From Ilyonectria destructans (lineage: Eukaryota > Ascomycota > Sordariomycetes > Hypocreales > Nectriaceae), in contig JAHEWK010000001.1 of assembly GCA_020740775.1 (NCBI GenBank), positions 5,332,001-5,396,000 on the forward strand: a stretch of 64,000 nucleotides of DNA, given 5' to 3'. The first letter of the stretch is position 1, and each line of letters begins with the position of its first letter. A program made the position numbers and the translations under genes. Shown here piece by piece: positions 31,605 to 43,126 of the stretch. A model generated the notes under the pieces. It was not told the origin of the DNA, made no database searches, and saw only the letters and a list, made by a program, of their open reading frames with translations.

Positions 31605-32359
31605 GGTTCAGACGAGCACGGCGTGTGACTTGGCAGAGGTCGCGTGACTGAATGAAAGCAAAGAGAGTGGCGGATAGTGGAAGGGTGGTACGGAGTATTG
31701 ATTGAGCTTATAGCTTGTTGGTGTGGTGGTGCGGAATGCGAGGAGAGGGTTGATGGCGGGGTCAAGCAGACGGGACGTCTCAATATGCTCAAGTACCGAG
31801 GATTTTCACCGTTGTGTCAATAATTAAACTACACTAAACTACAGCCAATAGACCTTCCGAAAGCAGGCTTTCCATGCTAGGCCAATGCCGAAATGAACAT
31901 TGGTAAGAAATGGAAGGTCGCAACCGCGGAGATCCCTGGCCCCCACTCCGGAATAGGCGTTATCGCTGGCCGGCCGGCGGCTGTGAGACATCTCACTTGC
32001 TTCTTATCAGCGCCGATTGAGGGGTCGTCCTGCAGGACAAGCACAGGAGGGAGCCTTCCGTCCCAATGATGTTGCGACGCCATTGCCTATCATATCTACG
32101 GAGTACGAGACCTCCTCTTTCTCGGCCGGCGCCGACCTACTTTTGTACCAGGAAGGGACGGGCTGGCGCGTGGCGGAGAGTTGAGGATGGTCGAACCTTG
32201 CCATTATTCCGGTGTAGCATTCCCGGCTGTGGCTTATATCTGCGGCGACGACGCTTGTGATTCTCATTGTTCTCAGTACCCTCATTGAATGCCATCGACT
32301 CTAGATTCTCGCTCACTCGTGACCATCTCGTGACTTTGTAATCCCGACTACCCACCGCG
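31605..32359. promoter_or_regulatory. shared divergent promoter of decarboxylase and thymine-7-hydroxylase
   Basis: A 755-bp spacer between the two start codons and the only upstream DNA either gene has. It contains the palindrome GCCGGCCGGC near 31,969 and three HGATAR-type GATA sites (near 31,960, 32,005 and 32,098), a number not above chance. No clear TATA box faces either gene. Confidence 0.6.
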
Positions 32360-33526
32360 ATGGCTTCCGACGCTGCTGTTAGTAAGGAGGGTCTCCTCAT
32401 CCCCGTACGTGCCACCACCCGCCTCCGCCTCCACGCTGCCCAACTAACCCTCGCACAAGCTCATCGACTTCTCGCGCTTCCTCAGCGGAGCGCCCGCAGA
32501 GCGCACCGAGACGGCCAAGGCAATCCTCCATGGCTTCCAGACGGCGGGCTTCATCTACTTGAAGAACCACTCGGTCCCGCTCGATGACCTCAAGCATGCA
32601 TTCTCCACGTCGGCGCGCTTCTTCGACCAGCCGCTCGATGATAAGCTGGATCTCGGCTGGACAACACCCGAGGCCAATCGTGGATACTCGGCGCCAGGCC
32701 GAGAAAAGGTCAGCCAGCTCAAAGAAATCGACGATGTCGAGAAGGTCCGCGCTGCGGCGCCAGATCTGAAGGAGAGCTACGAGATTGGCCGTGAAGGCGT
32801 CGACGGACTCCCGAACCAGTGGCCTAAAGACGGCGCCGTGCCCGATTTCCGGACCGATATGCTCGGCTTCTTTGACCAGTGCAAGGAGTTGCACGTCGAA
32901 GTCATGAGGGCCATCGCTGTGGGCATGGGCCTGGACGAGGAGTTCTTTGATCGCTTTGTAGATGTGGGCGACAACACCCTGCGGTTGCTGCATTACCCGG
33001 AGATCAAGAGCGAAATCTTCAAGATCAACCCAGGTGCCGTGCGTGCTGGGGAGCACAGTGTAAGTGGTGACATTGAACAAGGTCATCCTGTGGAGATTGC
33101 TAACTTGGCCAGGACTACGGATCCATCACTCTGCTTTTCCAAGACAACCGCGGTGGTTTGCAAGTCAAGAGTCCAAACGGGCAGTTTGTCGATGCTACCC
33201 CCATTGAAGGCACCGTTGTCGTCAACGCCGGTGATTTGCTTGCGCGATGGAGCAACGACACCATCAAGAGCACCATCCACCGCGTTGTCGAGCCGCCCCG
33301 GAAAACAGACCAAACCTATCCTCCGCGATACAGCATCGCGTAAGTAGCCACTTGCACTTGATTCTCCATTACACGTGGCCAACATGCTTCTAGGTACTTT
33401 TGCAACCCCAACTTCGAGAGCCACATCGAGGCTCTGCCGGGCACGTTTTCAACCGAGCAGGACAAGAAGTACGGCGGTATCAACAGCGGCGATTACTTAG
33501 TGCAGAGACTCACTGCCACCTATTGA
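32360..33526 (+). CDS. thymine-7-hydroxylase (2OG-Fe(II) dioxygenase)
   Basis: The model is join(32360..32404, 32460..33059, 33113..33339, 33394..33526), 334 residues. It oxidises the methyl group of thymine in three steps to 5-carboxyuracil, using 2-oxoglutarate and O2. The iron triad falls at His214, Asp216 and His271, the numbering remembered for the Neurospora enzyme; the sequence is GEHSDYGS rather than the usual GEHTDYGS, which keeps HxD. PPRYSIAYFCNPN supplies the 2-oxoglutarate-binding Arg. Family stretches GWTTPEANRGYSAPGREKV and LLHYPEIKSEIFKINPG are intact, and the length equals the family's about 333. All three introns are GT-AG, the second with branch GCTAAC. There is no targeting signal, so it is probably cytosolic. 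The gene is divergent from the decarboxylase that uses its product. Confidence 0.93.
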
Positions 33527-33879
33527 AGTATTGGCCTGTATCTGATGGCAGCGTGGCCAGAATACAAAATGGGGAACGTCATGGCATTCTTGACTGCTAT
33601 TTTGTAGTCACTCTCTAGGAGGGAATTACGAGCTCAATGAACACATTAAAATATATCGTCACGGGAATTTGCGCCATTATCGCTGCTGTATGGTGCAGGC
33701 CAAGAGGGGTCATGCGTGGCCGGTACTACGGCCATCTCACGTGGTCGTGACTTGCAAATGGAACTGTGGAAGTCATCTGCCTCACAAACGTGGGGGGCAG
33801 CAGCCTGATTCTATGCGAATACATTATAAGAGAAGCACCGCAATCTGAACTCACTTCGAATTCTGGCCGTGCGATCCTC

Positions 33880-33886
33880 TATATAA
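33880..33886 (+). promoter_or_regulatory. TATA box, unusually close to a start codon
   Basis: TATATAA is centred only about 35 bp upstream of the ATG at 33,918. If used, the leader would be just a few nucleotides. The preceding 390 bp after the hydroxylase gene hold nothing else that I can identify. Confidence 0.35.
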
Positions 33887-33917
33887 CCAATACTCGATTT
33901 TTATTCTGCCGTAAACG

Positions 33918-35147
33918 ATGGCTTCGTCATCAACTCAGATCGTCAGGCTGGAGCAGCCGTCATTGCAATCACATTCCCTCTTGGCATCTTTTCCAGCTCT
34001 TCCTTATCCTCGCGAGACTTGGGTCTGCAAGGAGGTCCAAGATGTTGAGGAATTTTTTGCACGGAATGGCTTTGACAATCACGCGAAAGAAGCCTGTCAC
34101 GTATTTGCCCAGGCGACTTATCCAGACATAGAGATAACACCGGTGAGGTCACAGGGATATTGTTCATACACCCTGGCCATCTCGACGACTCACTTGCTAC
34201 AATTCCGCTCCGACACATATCAGCTAGACCTTAAAGTCTGCGAAGAGGCAAGAATGGTCTTCGGGAGCCTGGTACCTCGCGTTCAATTCATTGGCTACGT
34301 TCCAGACTGTCACACAGTAGATGGCGAGCGAAGACTGCATGTGTATATCCAGGAAAGAATCCCCGGGGTGACGTTGAAAGAGTTCCAGAAGATGGAAATG
34401 TTGAATGGTGAGAGGCGGCGACAAGGTCGAAGACACCTTGTTGGGGATTTGGCTGAGATGTTTGCCATCGGCCTCCATCATGGACGCCCCGGGACTCACG
34501 CAAGCGAAGATGAGACCTTCAAGAAGGGTCACATTGGCAGCTCGCTGCGGTGGCGTCTTAACCTCCTTGAAACCCTCTCCGAAAGCTTCCTCTTGGACAC
34601 AGTAAGCGACGTCGCCTCTAGGATCGACCATATCGAGGGTTTGCCCTGGTGCTTAACCCACGGCGATCTCGTCCCTGCCAACATCATGGTCGATCCCTCT
34701 ACTGGGCATTTAACAGGCTTAATTGACTGGGCTGAAGGGGAATGGCTGCCATTTGGTGTTGGACTGTATGGCCTGGAAGAAGTCCTCGGCTCTGAAGATG
34801 CACAAACTGGATTCCGGTTCTTTGAAGAGCACGAACAATTGAGGACAGTGTTCTGGAACAAGCTTCTTGAATTGACTGCAACAAGAGACACAGAATCGTT
34901 GTCGTGGGTCCAAGATGCTGGGCTTGCACAAAAGCTGGGGATTCTGCTCTGGCGCGGCATCGCTTTCGAGGATGGACGGATCGACCGGGTTGTCGAGACA
35001 GGCAGAGACGATCTCGAACTACAGAAGTTGAGGTTGTTTCTTGAGGCATCGAGCCAATCAAGAGTAATGACAGATGATCAGAATTGGCATATCAAACCTC
35101 TTATAGTCGCCCTGGAGAGGTTGAGAGTTGTCTCTGTACATTTATGA
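33918..35147 (+). CDS. aminoglycoside-phosphotransferase-like (APH) kinase
   Basis: 409 residues, single exon. The protein-kinase-like APH fold is recognised by the catalytic loop LTHGDLVPANIMVD at about residues 251-264 (Asp as base, Asn for Mg) followed by the metal-binding GLIDWAEGEWLPFG (about 271-284). The N-lobe has an ATP-anchoring region around YIQERIPGVTLKEF. Fungal genomes hold many such kinases of unknown small-molecule or protein substrate; there is no reason to infer antibiotic resistance. There is no signal peptide or membrane segment. The gene lies 391 bp downstream of thymine-7-hydroxylase on the same strand, but nothing shows that it belongs to that pathway. Confidence 0.85.
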   Translation: MASSSTQIVRLEQPSLQSHSLLASFPALPYPRETWVCKEVQDVEEFFARNGFDNHAKEACHVFAQATYPDIEITPVRSQGYCSYTLAISTTHLLQFRSDTYQLDLKVCEEARMVFGSLVPRVQFIGYVPDCHTVDGERRLHVYIQERIPGVTLKEFQKMEMLNGERRRQGRRHLVGDLAEMFAIGLHHGRPGTHASEDETFKKGHIGSSLRWRLNLLETLSESFLLDTVSDVASRIDHIEGLPWCLTHGDLVPANIMVDPSTGHLTGLIDWAEGEWLPFGVGLYGLEEVLGSEDAQTGFRFFEEHEQLRTVFWNKLLELTATRDTESLSWVQDAGLAQKLGILLWRGIAFEDGRIDRVVETGRDDLELQKLRLFLEASSQSRVMTDDQNWHIKPLIVALERLRVVSVHL

Positions 35148-35602
35148 TGTATTTGATGATTCTCTCAAAACCTTGGCAGTAGGTAGACCACTGTTCTTAG
35201 CATCTGATGTACTCCATGTGAGGGGTGTGTTTACATAGAGATCCCCAGAAGACATTTGTCTCGATCGACACCAGTTCGAGCGAGCTTTGGGTGAAGCCCA
35301 ATTGCTGTATTGCGAAGAAAAAGAGCGCCAGTGCAAGGATCATATTGAAGGAGCTGCAAGCACATGCAAGTGCCCCAAGAGGCCGAAGCTTCCCTGTCTC
35401 GGGCTGCGGGTGCGCTAAACCGGAACAGGCAACTGACATGTGGAAATTGAATGGATTAGCCTGCACCATCCTCAACATTAACTCCCATGACAATTGTCCT
35501 TCAACATCCACATAAGCTGCGACACCAGCGAATTTCTCGTCTGCAAAGACACACCATCGCACGCCCAATTCACCTCCCCGCGAACACCGGATCCTCGCAG
35601 CC
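35148..35602. other. intergenic, phs1 promoter
   Basis: The 455 bp upstream of the dehydratase gene. No gene or clear element seen. Confidence 0.5.
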
Positions 35603-36384
35603 ATGGCCTCCTCCGCCCCCGCCGCGCCGAAGCGCCAGCCGTCGGTGCTCAACAAGACGTACCTCATTCTCTACAACTTCGCGTCCGCCGTCGCCTGGTC
35701 CGTCGTCCTCGGCCGCACCGTCTCGCTGCTGAGCCAGAGCGGGCCGCAGTCTGTCTACGCCGGCGTCGGCGAGTGGACCAAGTGGACGCAGACGGTGGCT
35801 GCCATGGAGATTATGCATTCCCTGCTTGGTACGTTCTGTCATTCTTCCGTTCTGTCTCCCAATTCCACGGCTAACTTGGAGTCTTCCCTCCCACAGGCGT
35901 CGTCCGCGCTCCTCTCCTCACCACGCTCGCCCAGGTCGCATCGCGCCTCCTCCTCGTCTGGCCTGTCGTCGACATGTTCCCCCAACTCGCCGTTCAGCCC
36001 TGGTACTCGTCCATGCTCATTGCTTGGTCCGTCACCGAGGTTATCCGCTACTCCTTCTTTACCATGACGATTTCTGGCTTCCAACCTCGACCTCTGACCT
36101 GGCTCCGCTACACCACCTTTTACATCCTATACCCCATTGGCATCAGCAGCGAATGCGCCCTCATCTGGAAGGCCATTGAGCCCGCTGGCGAGCTGAACCC
36201 CATGTACCCGTGGGCCCTGTATGGCATTCTGGCCATCTACGTTCCTGGTAAGTGTAGCGTAGCTCCCGTGCGAAAGAGTTGTTGCTAACGGATCGCAGGC
36301 TCGTTCATGCTCTTCACCCACATGATGAGCCAGCGACGCAAGATCATGCGTAACATGAAGGCCCAGAGCAGCAAGGCCCAGTAG
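35603..36384 (+). CDS. phs1: Phs1, very-long-chain 3-hydroxyacyl-CoA dehydratase
   Basis: The model is join(35603..35828, 35897..36247, 36299..36384), 220 residues. It catalyses the third step of very-long-chain fatty-acid elongation in the ER membrane: dehydration of 3-hydroxyacyl-CoA to trans-2-enoyl-CoA, feeding ceramide synthesis. The protein is almost entirely hydrophobic, with about six membrane helices. The catalytic pair is visible in YPIGISSE: Tyr154 and Glu161, seven residues apart as in yeast Phs1. MEIMHSLLGVVRAPLLTT across the first intron and SVTEVIRYSFF are family signatures. Both introns are GT-AG and restore the frame. It converges with the DUF676 gene, with 302 bp between stops. 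Confidence 0.93.
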
Positions 36385-36461
36385 ATGTTGCAAGCAGAAT
36401 AATTATAGAGGTTGTATGTAGAAGAGTTGTAGAGGCTGTAAGCAGGAGAGTTGTAAGAAAT

Positions 36462-36491
36462 GACTTGCGTGGACTTGCGTGGACTTGCGTG
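36462..36491. repeat. 10-bp tandem repeat, three copies
   Basis: GACTTGCGTG repeated three times between the convergent phs1 and DUF676 genes. Confidence 0.8.
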
Positions 36492-36686
36492 GAGTTAGGC
36501 ATGGGGGAAAAGGCGGAAAGAATTTAGCCAACAACATACGTATGGAATGGAAGAGGAGTTGTAGGGGTTTAGGACGGCATAGACTAATGTAATAAATATC
36601 ATAAAGACATCAAGAGTCACACGCACCGAGAACTTGTTCTCATGCTCTAGACATCGCGATCCTTCCAAGCTAAGCACCCAGCGGCC

Positions 36687-38056
36687 TCAAGTCGCAGCGA
36701 CCTCTTCTAACAAGGGCCGATCTTCGACGCTGGTCTCATACCAACCGTTCTGCAACCACCCCGCAATCAACCCCGCGGCATCCTGTGATAGTGTCTTATA
36801 TCCAGGGTTCTCCTGTGGCGTAAACATGCCTGCTCAACTCGTCAGTCCATCTATTCATCACAGTTGCTAAATCGTCCGCTTGGAATAACTCACTCATGTG
36901 TGCATGCGTCTCATCTGTGGCCTTGTCGTTGACAGCCTGCCTCCACACACTCGCCGCCTGCCTCTTGGGTAGGTTGCAAAACGTGCGATCTGATCCAAGC
37001 ACCGTCCCGACCATGCTCACTTGCTTGGAAGGCGCCGCTTTGCCCAGCCGTGTGTAGAGGTTTGCGAAGCCGACGTCGAGCTCCTCTTGCAGCTGCATGA
37101 GGAAGCTGACTCGCTTCTTCATCTCTTCTGGACGGGCAAGGGACCCGACAAACTCGAGGTGCGACGTCGCCCACGTCCATCCCTCACCAATGTGGTCGCG
37201 GTTCACCCACGCCGCCGCGCCGCCCGCCGCCACGGCCCCGGCAGCTCCGGCGTACATGGCCATTTTGCCCCATTTCTGCCACGGGCTGCCGGCGGGCTGC
37301 TCCGGGGCCGGCAGCGCGGCGGGCGTGGGCTTTGCGGGCGCCGTGGACTGCGCGGCCTTGTTGGCGCCCCAGAGGGAGGCCCCAAGGCCGCTGAGCTGCG
37401 AGATGGTGCTGCTGGCTTGCTGGTACTGGCCCTCGGCGCCGTGCGCCACGACGCCGGGCGAGATGCCCAGGTACGGCGTGTCAAAGGCGAGCACGCCCTG
37501 GATGTACGGAAACATGAGGGCATTGAACGACGGCGAGTCGGGCTTTTGGATGCCGTCCTCGGAGTAGATGGGCTTCTCTGAGGCCAGTCCGATGAGCATC
37601 TCGGCGGCGACGATGCCGCCCATCGAGTGGCCGATGAGGATTGTGCGCACCGACGGCTCGATGGTTGGCGACGGCGTCCCAGCCGCGACCTCCAAGTCGA
37701 TGACCTTATCCTGCAGCCTTTTGCGCGCGAAGGGCACCGTCAGTCTCAGACGGAGTCCTCAAGTGGGCGTTCCAATATATCACTTACCAGTCGCGGAAGC
37801 GGCTCACGCAATCTCCAAGATCCCCGCGAGTCTCATACTTTGGATACACGAGCACACGAACGTCTAATTTGGGCAGTGCATGGGCAACCAGGTCCCGAAG
37901 GTGCTTGGTGAACTGGTAGTCGTTGCCAAACGTGGCTTCGCCGCCCTGCGGAACATGGCATCAGCGAGCTGTCCCTCGACGACCGCTGGGCTGCGAGTCA
38001 CATAGAGAACACACCTTGAAGCCGTGGATGAAGCAGAGTATCAACGTCTTCTTCAT
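36687..38056 (-). CDS. DUF676-type serine hydrolase/lipase
   Basis: The model is complement(join(36687..36829, 36894..37717, 37788..37945, 38015..38056)), 388 residues. It starts MKKTLILCFIHGFKGG, the oxyanion region of an alpha/beta hydrolase, and has the nucleophile elbow LIGHSMGG at about residue 105, then VLAFDTPYLGISPG. An Ala/Pro-rich linker and one likely membrane helix (MAMYAGAAGAVAAGGAAA) follow. The last intron (36830-36893) has GTGAGT and TTGAGCAG borders; reading through it would give a different short C-terminus, whereas splicing gives FTPQENPGYKTLSQDA and GWYETS, which looks genuine. The sequence upstream of the ATG stays open and coding-like (TTDEFHREVNDWDSK), so a further 5' exon may exist. 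The fungal family is probably a membrane-associated lipid hydrolase of unknown substrate. Confidence 0.85.
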
Positions 38057-38686
38057 TTTGCTGTCCCAGTCATTGACCTCGCGATGGAATTCGTCGGTAG
38101 TTGTCTCTATCGGCAGACGCGATGGTGTAAGATGTGGATGGCTGTGTAAGGCTGTGTGGCGAGTAACCCGCTAACACCTGCCGACGGAGCTGCGTGATCT
38201 ACAGCAAGAATGCAGACGCCAAACCACCTGACGCCTCTCCATGGCGGCCATACGAGACGTTCTTGCAACTACATTCCATTCGAAGTTGGGCTACAACGTC
38301 TTGTAGAAGAAAAACACGCTCATATCAACATCTATTAGAATACAGTTTACTTTATCTAGACACACAGAGCGAACTCGTTTAGCCCTTCGCAGGCTCGATG
38401 GCGTCCGTCCAGAGCCCCCCTCTGGCAGCATTGCCCGGCCTTGACTCTGGACGATCCATCCATTGTATGGTATTGGTTGCCCCTTCTTTCCTTCCCCTTT
38501 CCTGGAATACACGTGCATGACACCTGTCCTGCCTAACGCCTTTGCATATATCATCAAGCAATCACTCCAAGAAGTCCCGTCTCGAATGGTCTCCATCAAG
38601 TCCCGATGAATGCCATGCGACCGGATTGTTTTTAATGCCCATCAGCACAGGTCCTCGCAAAAGGTCCTGAGGCTGCAGTATCCGCC
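38057..38686. other. intergenic with possible 5' exon of the DUF676 gene
   Basis: The first 80 bp (to about 38,135) remain in frame with the DUF676 gene on the minus strand and look coding. The rest is the 3' flank of the remodeller ATPase gene. Confidence 0.45.
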
Positions 38687-41600
38687 TCAGTCCTCATCGC
38701 TCTGGGCAGCAGTGCTACCGCCATTCTGTTCCCTTGAGCTGCTTGAGATCAACTTGATCCGAGTTCCACTCGGCTGTGGTGTGCCACCGCTTCCAGAGGG
38801 TGCTACCGAGCTATCCTTGCCTCCATCTTCGAGTTCCTGAAGCTCGGGGTGTGTTGTCAAATGCTCCTGGTACTTGGCGTTGAAGAATTCCTGTCCGACG
38901 GTTAAAACTGACCAAACAAACATCCTACGCTCGGGGTATCAGTCATTTCACTCACCTGCATGGTTTTCGCATCCTGATAGAGGATACTTCCATCCTCATT
39001 GTAAGTTTGGCAGTTGACAATCATCAATTCAAAGTCCTTGCGCAAGGCGCTGAGACTGCCGTACTCCTCCTTCTTAATCCTCGTCGAGATCTGGTTCATG
39101 CAGATAGGATTGGAAATGATGAGGTAGTAGTCGGCATAGTCGCGCTTGGGAGGTAGCTTGATAAAAGGCCCAATGATCAGTCGTTTTCCAGCGTCAGATT
39201 CATCGTCCTCTGCTGGAGGCTCAATGTCGTCAACCTCCAGAAGCATGAGCGCATCATACAACGATCGCAGGCTCTTTTGAAGCACCTCGCGCTGCTGGGG
39301 CAGTAGGCGGGAATCGCTGGCGCCCACTTTGCTGGCTCTTCCTTGGGGTCCACGTCGCTTCTTGGCTGGTGGCTCCTCGGTGCCCTCCTCAGCCTTACGC
39401 TTCTCATTCTTGACAACAGGCTTTCGGCCACGCGGCTTCTTGGGGGTCTCTTCAACCTCCTCGCTACTAGCTCGGCTGGCTGTGGGAGATTCGTCATCTC
39501 CACCTCTCTTATCCCGGTTGGCTTCGCGCCTGTCTTTGCGCGCCTGTTTGCGCGCCGCGGCAGCTTCAGGAGAATCATCATCATCGTCCACAGCCATGAG
39601 CCATTGCTCCTCGGTGAGTCCATCGTCATACTTGACCTTGGTACGCTCACGCGCACCACGGCCCAGTATCACCTCCTCTGTATCTTCCTCGATGGGGTTG
39701 CCGTCACTCAGGTAGATATCAGGCAATTCCGAATCACCCATCAGTCGTGGCTTGAGGCCGGGGCGGTTGCCGTAGATGTTCTCTTTCTGTCGCTGCTCGT
39801 CAATCTTTTGGAAGACGCCAATTTCGTCGTCGCTACGCGCGAGTAGCATATTCAACTCGTCATCTTCCATCTCCTCCTGCTCACCGGATTCGGCCATGTC
39901 GGCCGTCTCTAACAGCGTTCGGAGCATGGCGTCACGGTCCGTTTCTGACGATTTGTTATCGAAGCGACCGGCCTGGATAACCTTGCCGTCCATGTCCAAC
40001 TTGAAACGAGCACGCTCCAGAATCTTCTCCTCGACAGAGTTCGAGCTAATCAGTCGGAGAATACGCACTTCGTTCTTCTGACCGATACGATGAGCACGAT
40101 CCTGAGCCTGCAAATCTTGATGAGGATTCCAATCGGAGTCGTAGATGATGACAGTGTCGGCCGTTTGCAAGTTCAGACCGAGACCACCGGCACGAGTCGA
40201 CAACAGGAAAATAAAGTACTTGGAGTTGGGGGCGTTGAACTCTCGCAGAAGATCAGAACGTTCATCGGACTTGGTCGTACCGTCCAATCGAAGGTACTCC
40301 GTCTTGCGGTAGCGTAGGTAGTCTTCCATGATGTCCATGATCGCAGTCATTTGGAAGAACATCAGGACACGATGGCCAGTTGCCTCGTACTTGGGCAAAA
40401 TCCTGTCCAGCAGCTCGAATTTACCGGCTGTTCGCCACAACAAATCGTTGCTGACGTTCAAGGGGTTCATCACATTCTCCACAATGTCAAAGACGAAGGG
40501 ATGGTTGCAAAGCTTTCGAAGCTGCATGATCATGTTGCTCAGACCACGAGAACCAGTCTTGCCGCCCTTGCCGTCGCTAACAACAAGCTTGTTGTGGGTG
40601 ACCATCTGCTTGTAAAGACGAGACTGAAGCGCAGAGAACTTGCACTTGATGACCTTCTCGGTCTTGTCGGGAAGATCCTTCTCGACATCCTTCTTCAATC
40701 GACGCAGCAAGAACGGGCGCAACACCTTGTGCAGACGTCGAATGACGAGGATTTGTTCTTCTTCAGTGAGTTCCATCTTGTCCTGACCACCAGTGTTGGC
40801 GAAGGGAGTGTTGAACCATTCATCAAACGTCTTGACCGACTTGAAAATGTTGGGCAAGACGAAGTTGAGCATGGCCCAAAGTTCGGACAGGTTATTTTGC
40901 AAGGGAGTACCAGTAAGAATAAGTCGGAAGCGAGTAATGTAGTATTGCTGGATGGTGGCGCTGAGCTTGGAGTTCGAGTTCTTCATACGATGACCCTCAT
41001 CAATAATCATGTGGAACCACTTGATCTTACTGAGAATTGGCCGATCCTTGATGATGTATTCGTAAGTCGTCAGGAGCACCTGGAATTCACCGCGTCGGAT
41101 CCTGTCCTGATGCTGCTTACGGGTATTCGGGGGACCCTTGTAAACAACACGACTGACCGATGGAGCCCACTTTTCGAACTCGAGGTTCCAGTTGGTCAGC
41201 GTACTTAGCGGGACAATAACCAAGTAGGGACCGGGTTGCTGCTTTCGCTCAATCAGGTACGTGATCAAACTAATGGTCTGAATTGTCTTTCCGAGACCCA
41301 TTTCATCGGCCAAAATACCGTTGAGATTGTTGTTGTAGAGAGAAATCATCCACTGAAGACCCTTGATCTGGTACTCCTTCAGAGATCCACCAACAAGAAT
41401 GTTGGCCTGCTCAGTAACCTCTTCGCGGACACGATGTGCCACAGCGTAGTAGTCGATCTTCTTTCCACTCTCCTCTTCATCTTCGGCTTCACTCTCCTCC
41501 TCCACATAGGACGCGCCAGTCTCGTCGGCATAACGCTCGGCAGCCTGGCGCTGTTGGGCTTTAACGGATGCAGCAAGTTGGTGCAAGAAGCCATCAGTCT

Positions 41601-43126
41601 GCTTGAGCAAGTGGGTGATACGAGTATCCTTAGCCTGGTCAAGCAGCTTAAGATAGGCCTCTTCATCGTTGGCCTTAAGAGCCTGCAGACGCTGCTTGGC
41701 GGTTCTCTCAATGCGCTTCTGCTCTTCCTTCTCAATGTTGAAGTGCTGGGAGTACATGAGTCGGCTGAGCTTATGCGACTTGGTTCGTTGCGCGGAGGCA
41801 GACTCCTGGATCTCCTGTCGGTGGTTGTAGATAGCTCGGAGGAAGTCAGTGTGCTTCTTCTTCTCGCGGTTCTCGCGAGCATCGCGCTGCTGCTTCTCGA
41901 GCTTCTCAGTGATGCGAGCTTCCCGCACGTTCTGCTTCTTCATGCGACGGTAGTTGGTCCGGTTGGTGGTCATGGCCAGGTTGTCGTAGTGCATCATTTG
42001 GCGTCCAATCTTGTCTCGGAGAGCACGTTGCTTGGCAAAAAGAGCCAGACTCTTCATCTCGATAATCGCCTTCCTCTTCAGGGTGTCATCGGCCTCAACC
42101 GTGTCCTTCGAAGAGTCCCAATGAGCGAGGTCACCAGGCAGATCTTTCAACTCAGCGTAGCGCTGTCTCATTCTGTTAGAGACAACAATCTCTCGCTCCC
42201 ATCGCAAGTGGTCAAAATCGATGCCAGTGGGGAACACGCCAGGGATAAACCATCGGTTCTTGCGTTGGGAGTGGTCGAAGTATTTGATCGATGGACGGAT
42301 CATGCTCGTGCCGTAAGGCGACTTGACAGTCTTGAAGGTATGAGCCTTGGGAGCACCAGAGGTATCATCCTGCATCGCAGGCTCGGGCCCGTTGGCAACA
42401 GCCTTTCCAGCGTCGGGGCTGGTTTGGCTTGCCTTCGCAGAGGATGCACCCAGACCAGCATCAGTAGCAGCAGCTTGTCTGCGCTGACGCTGGTTGAAGA
42501 TGGCCTGCTGCAATTGCACAGAGACACCAGCGTTCTTGCCGAGAAGCTTGAACGCATGGATCTGCTGTCGCAGCAGGGCAAGTTGCTGTTGGCTGAAATG
42601 GGTCGACGAAGACGCGTTAGAGGGCGAGGCGCCGCTCGTGGCCGTCGCGGAAGAGTTCTGGTTCGGCATGGCGGAAGCACTTAAGGGGTTAGACGGAGGC
42701 TGGACACCTTGGGGCGCGACCTGTTGACGGGCAGCCTGAACGCCATTGACCGAAGCACCATTAGTCGCATTCTGCATTTGCTGCTGAAGTTGTTGCTGTG
42801 CCTGTTGGTGCTGTTGTTGCTGTTGCAGGTATTGTTGCTGAGTCCGGCGCATGTTGTGTTGCTGTTGGAAGCTCAACAAGAACTGAGACGCCTTGATATA
42901 CTCGGGGTCTGTGGGTGGCACACCCTGCTCCTTCATCTGCTTAAGTTTCTGAAAACGAGTCAGCCAGGAGGGAACTGCGAAAATCACGCTGCAAACCCAG
43001 TCAGGCATTGGGCAGCACGAAAGGGGAGCATACTCGGAAAACTTCCTCGGCTTGCTGCTTGGTCGCGCCAGCGGGCATAGGCGCGCCGGGATGCTGGACC
43101 GCCGGGGGAGCTTGCACCGACGCCAT
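38687..43126 (-). CDS. snf21: Snf2/Sth1-family chromatin-remodelling ATPase (SWI/SNF or RSC catalytic subunit)
   Basis: The model is complement(join(38687..38890, 38956..42948, 43034..43126)), 1429 residues. Domain order: a poly-Gln stretch (about 65-95), QLQ domain (QQLALLRQQIHAFKLL, about 150-185), basic HSA helix that docks actin-related proteins (about 320-415), the Snf2 ATPase with Walker A LADEMGLGKT (about 575) and DEGH (about 680), the helicase C lobe with STRAGGLGLNLQ and QAQDRAHRIGQ, a SnAC segment (DMDGKVIQAGRFDNKS, about 1020), AT-hook-like KKPRGRKP, and a C-terminal bromodomain that spans the last intron and binds acetyl-lysine (NPICMNQISTRIKKEEYGSL). This is the Snf2/Sth1 architecture; I favour the RSC-type Snf21/Sth1 paralogue but cannot exclude Snf2. 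The ATG at 43,126 gives MASVQAPPAV and joins exon 2 through a normal intron. All borders are GT-AG. Confidence 0.93.

Noticed and set aside
31955..32105. Three HGATAR (GATA-factor) sites in the shared T7H/decarboxylase promoter
   Set aside because: About two such sites are expected by chance in 755 bp, so they do not by themselves support nitrogen control.
33918..35147. APH-like kinase as part of the thymine pathway or as a drug-resistance gene
   Set aside because: Proximity is the only link to the pathway, and APH-fold kinases are abundant in fungi with unrelated substrates.
40351..42684. Long antisense open frames (285 and 482 codons) opposite snf21
   Set aside because: They are Leu/Val-rich mirror frames of the conserved ATPase gene produced by codon bias; the sense strand carries an unmistakable protein.
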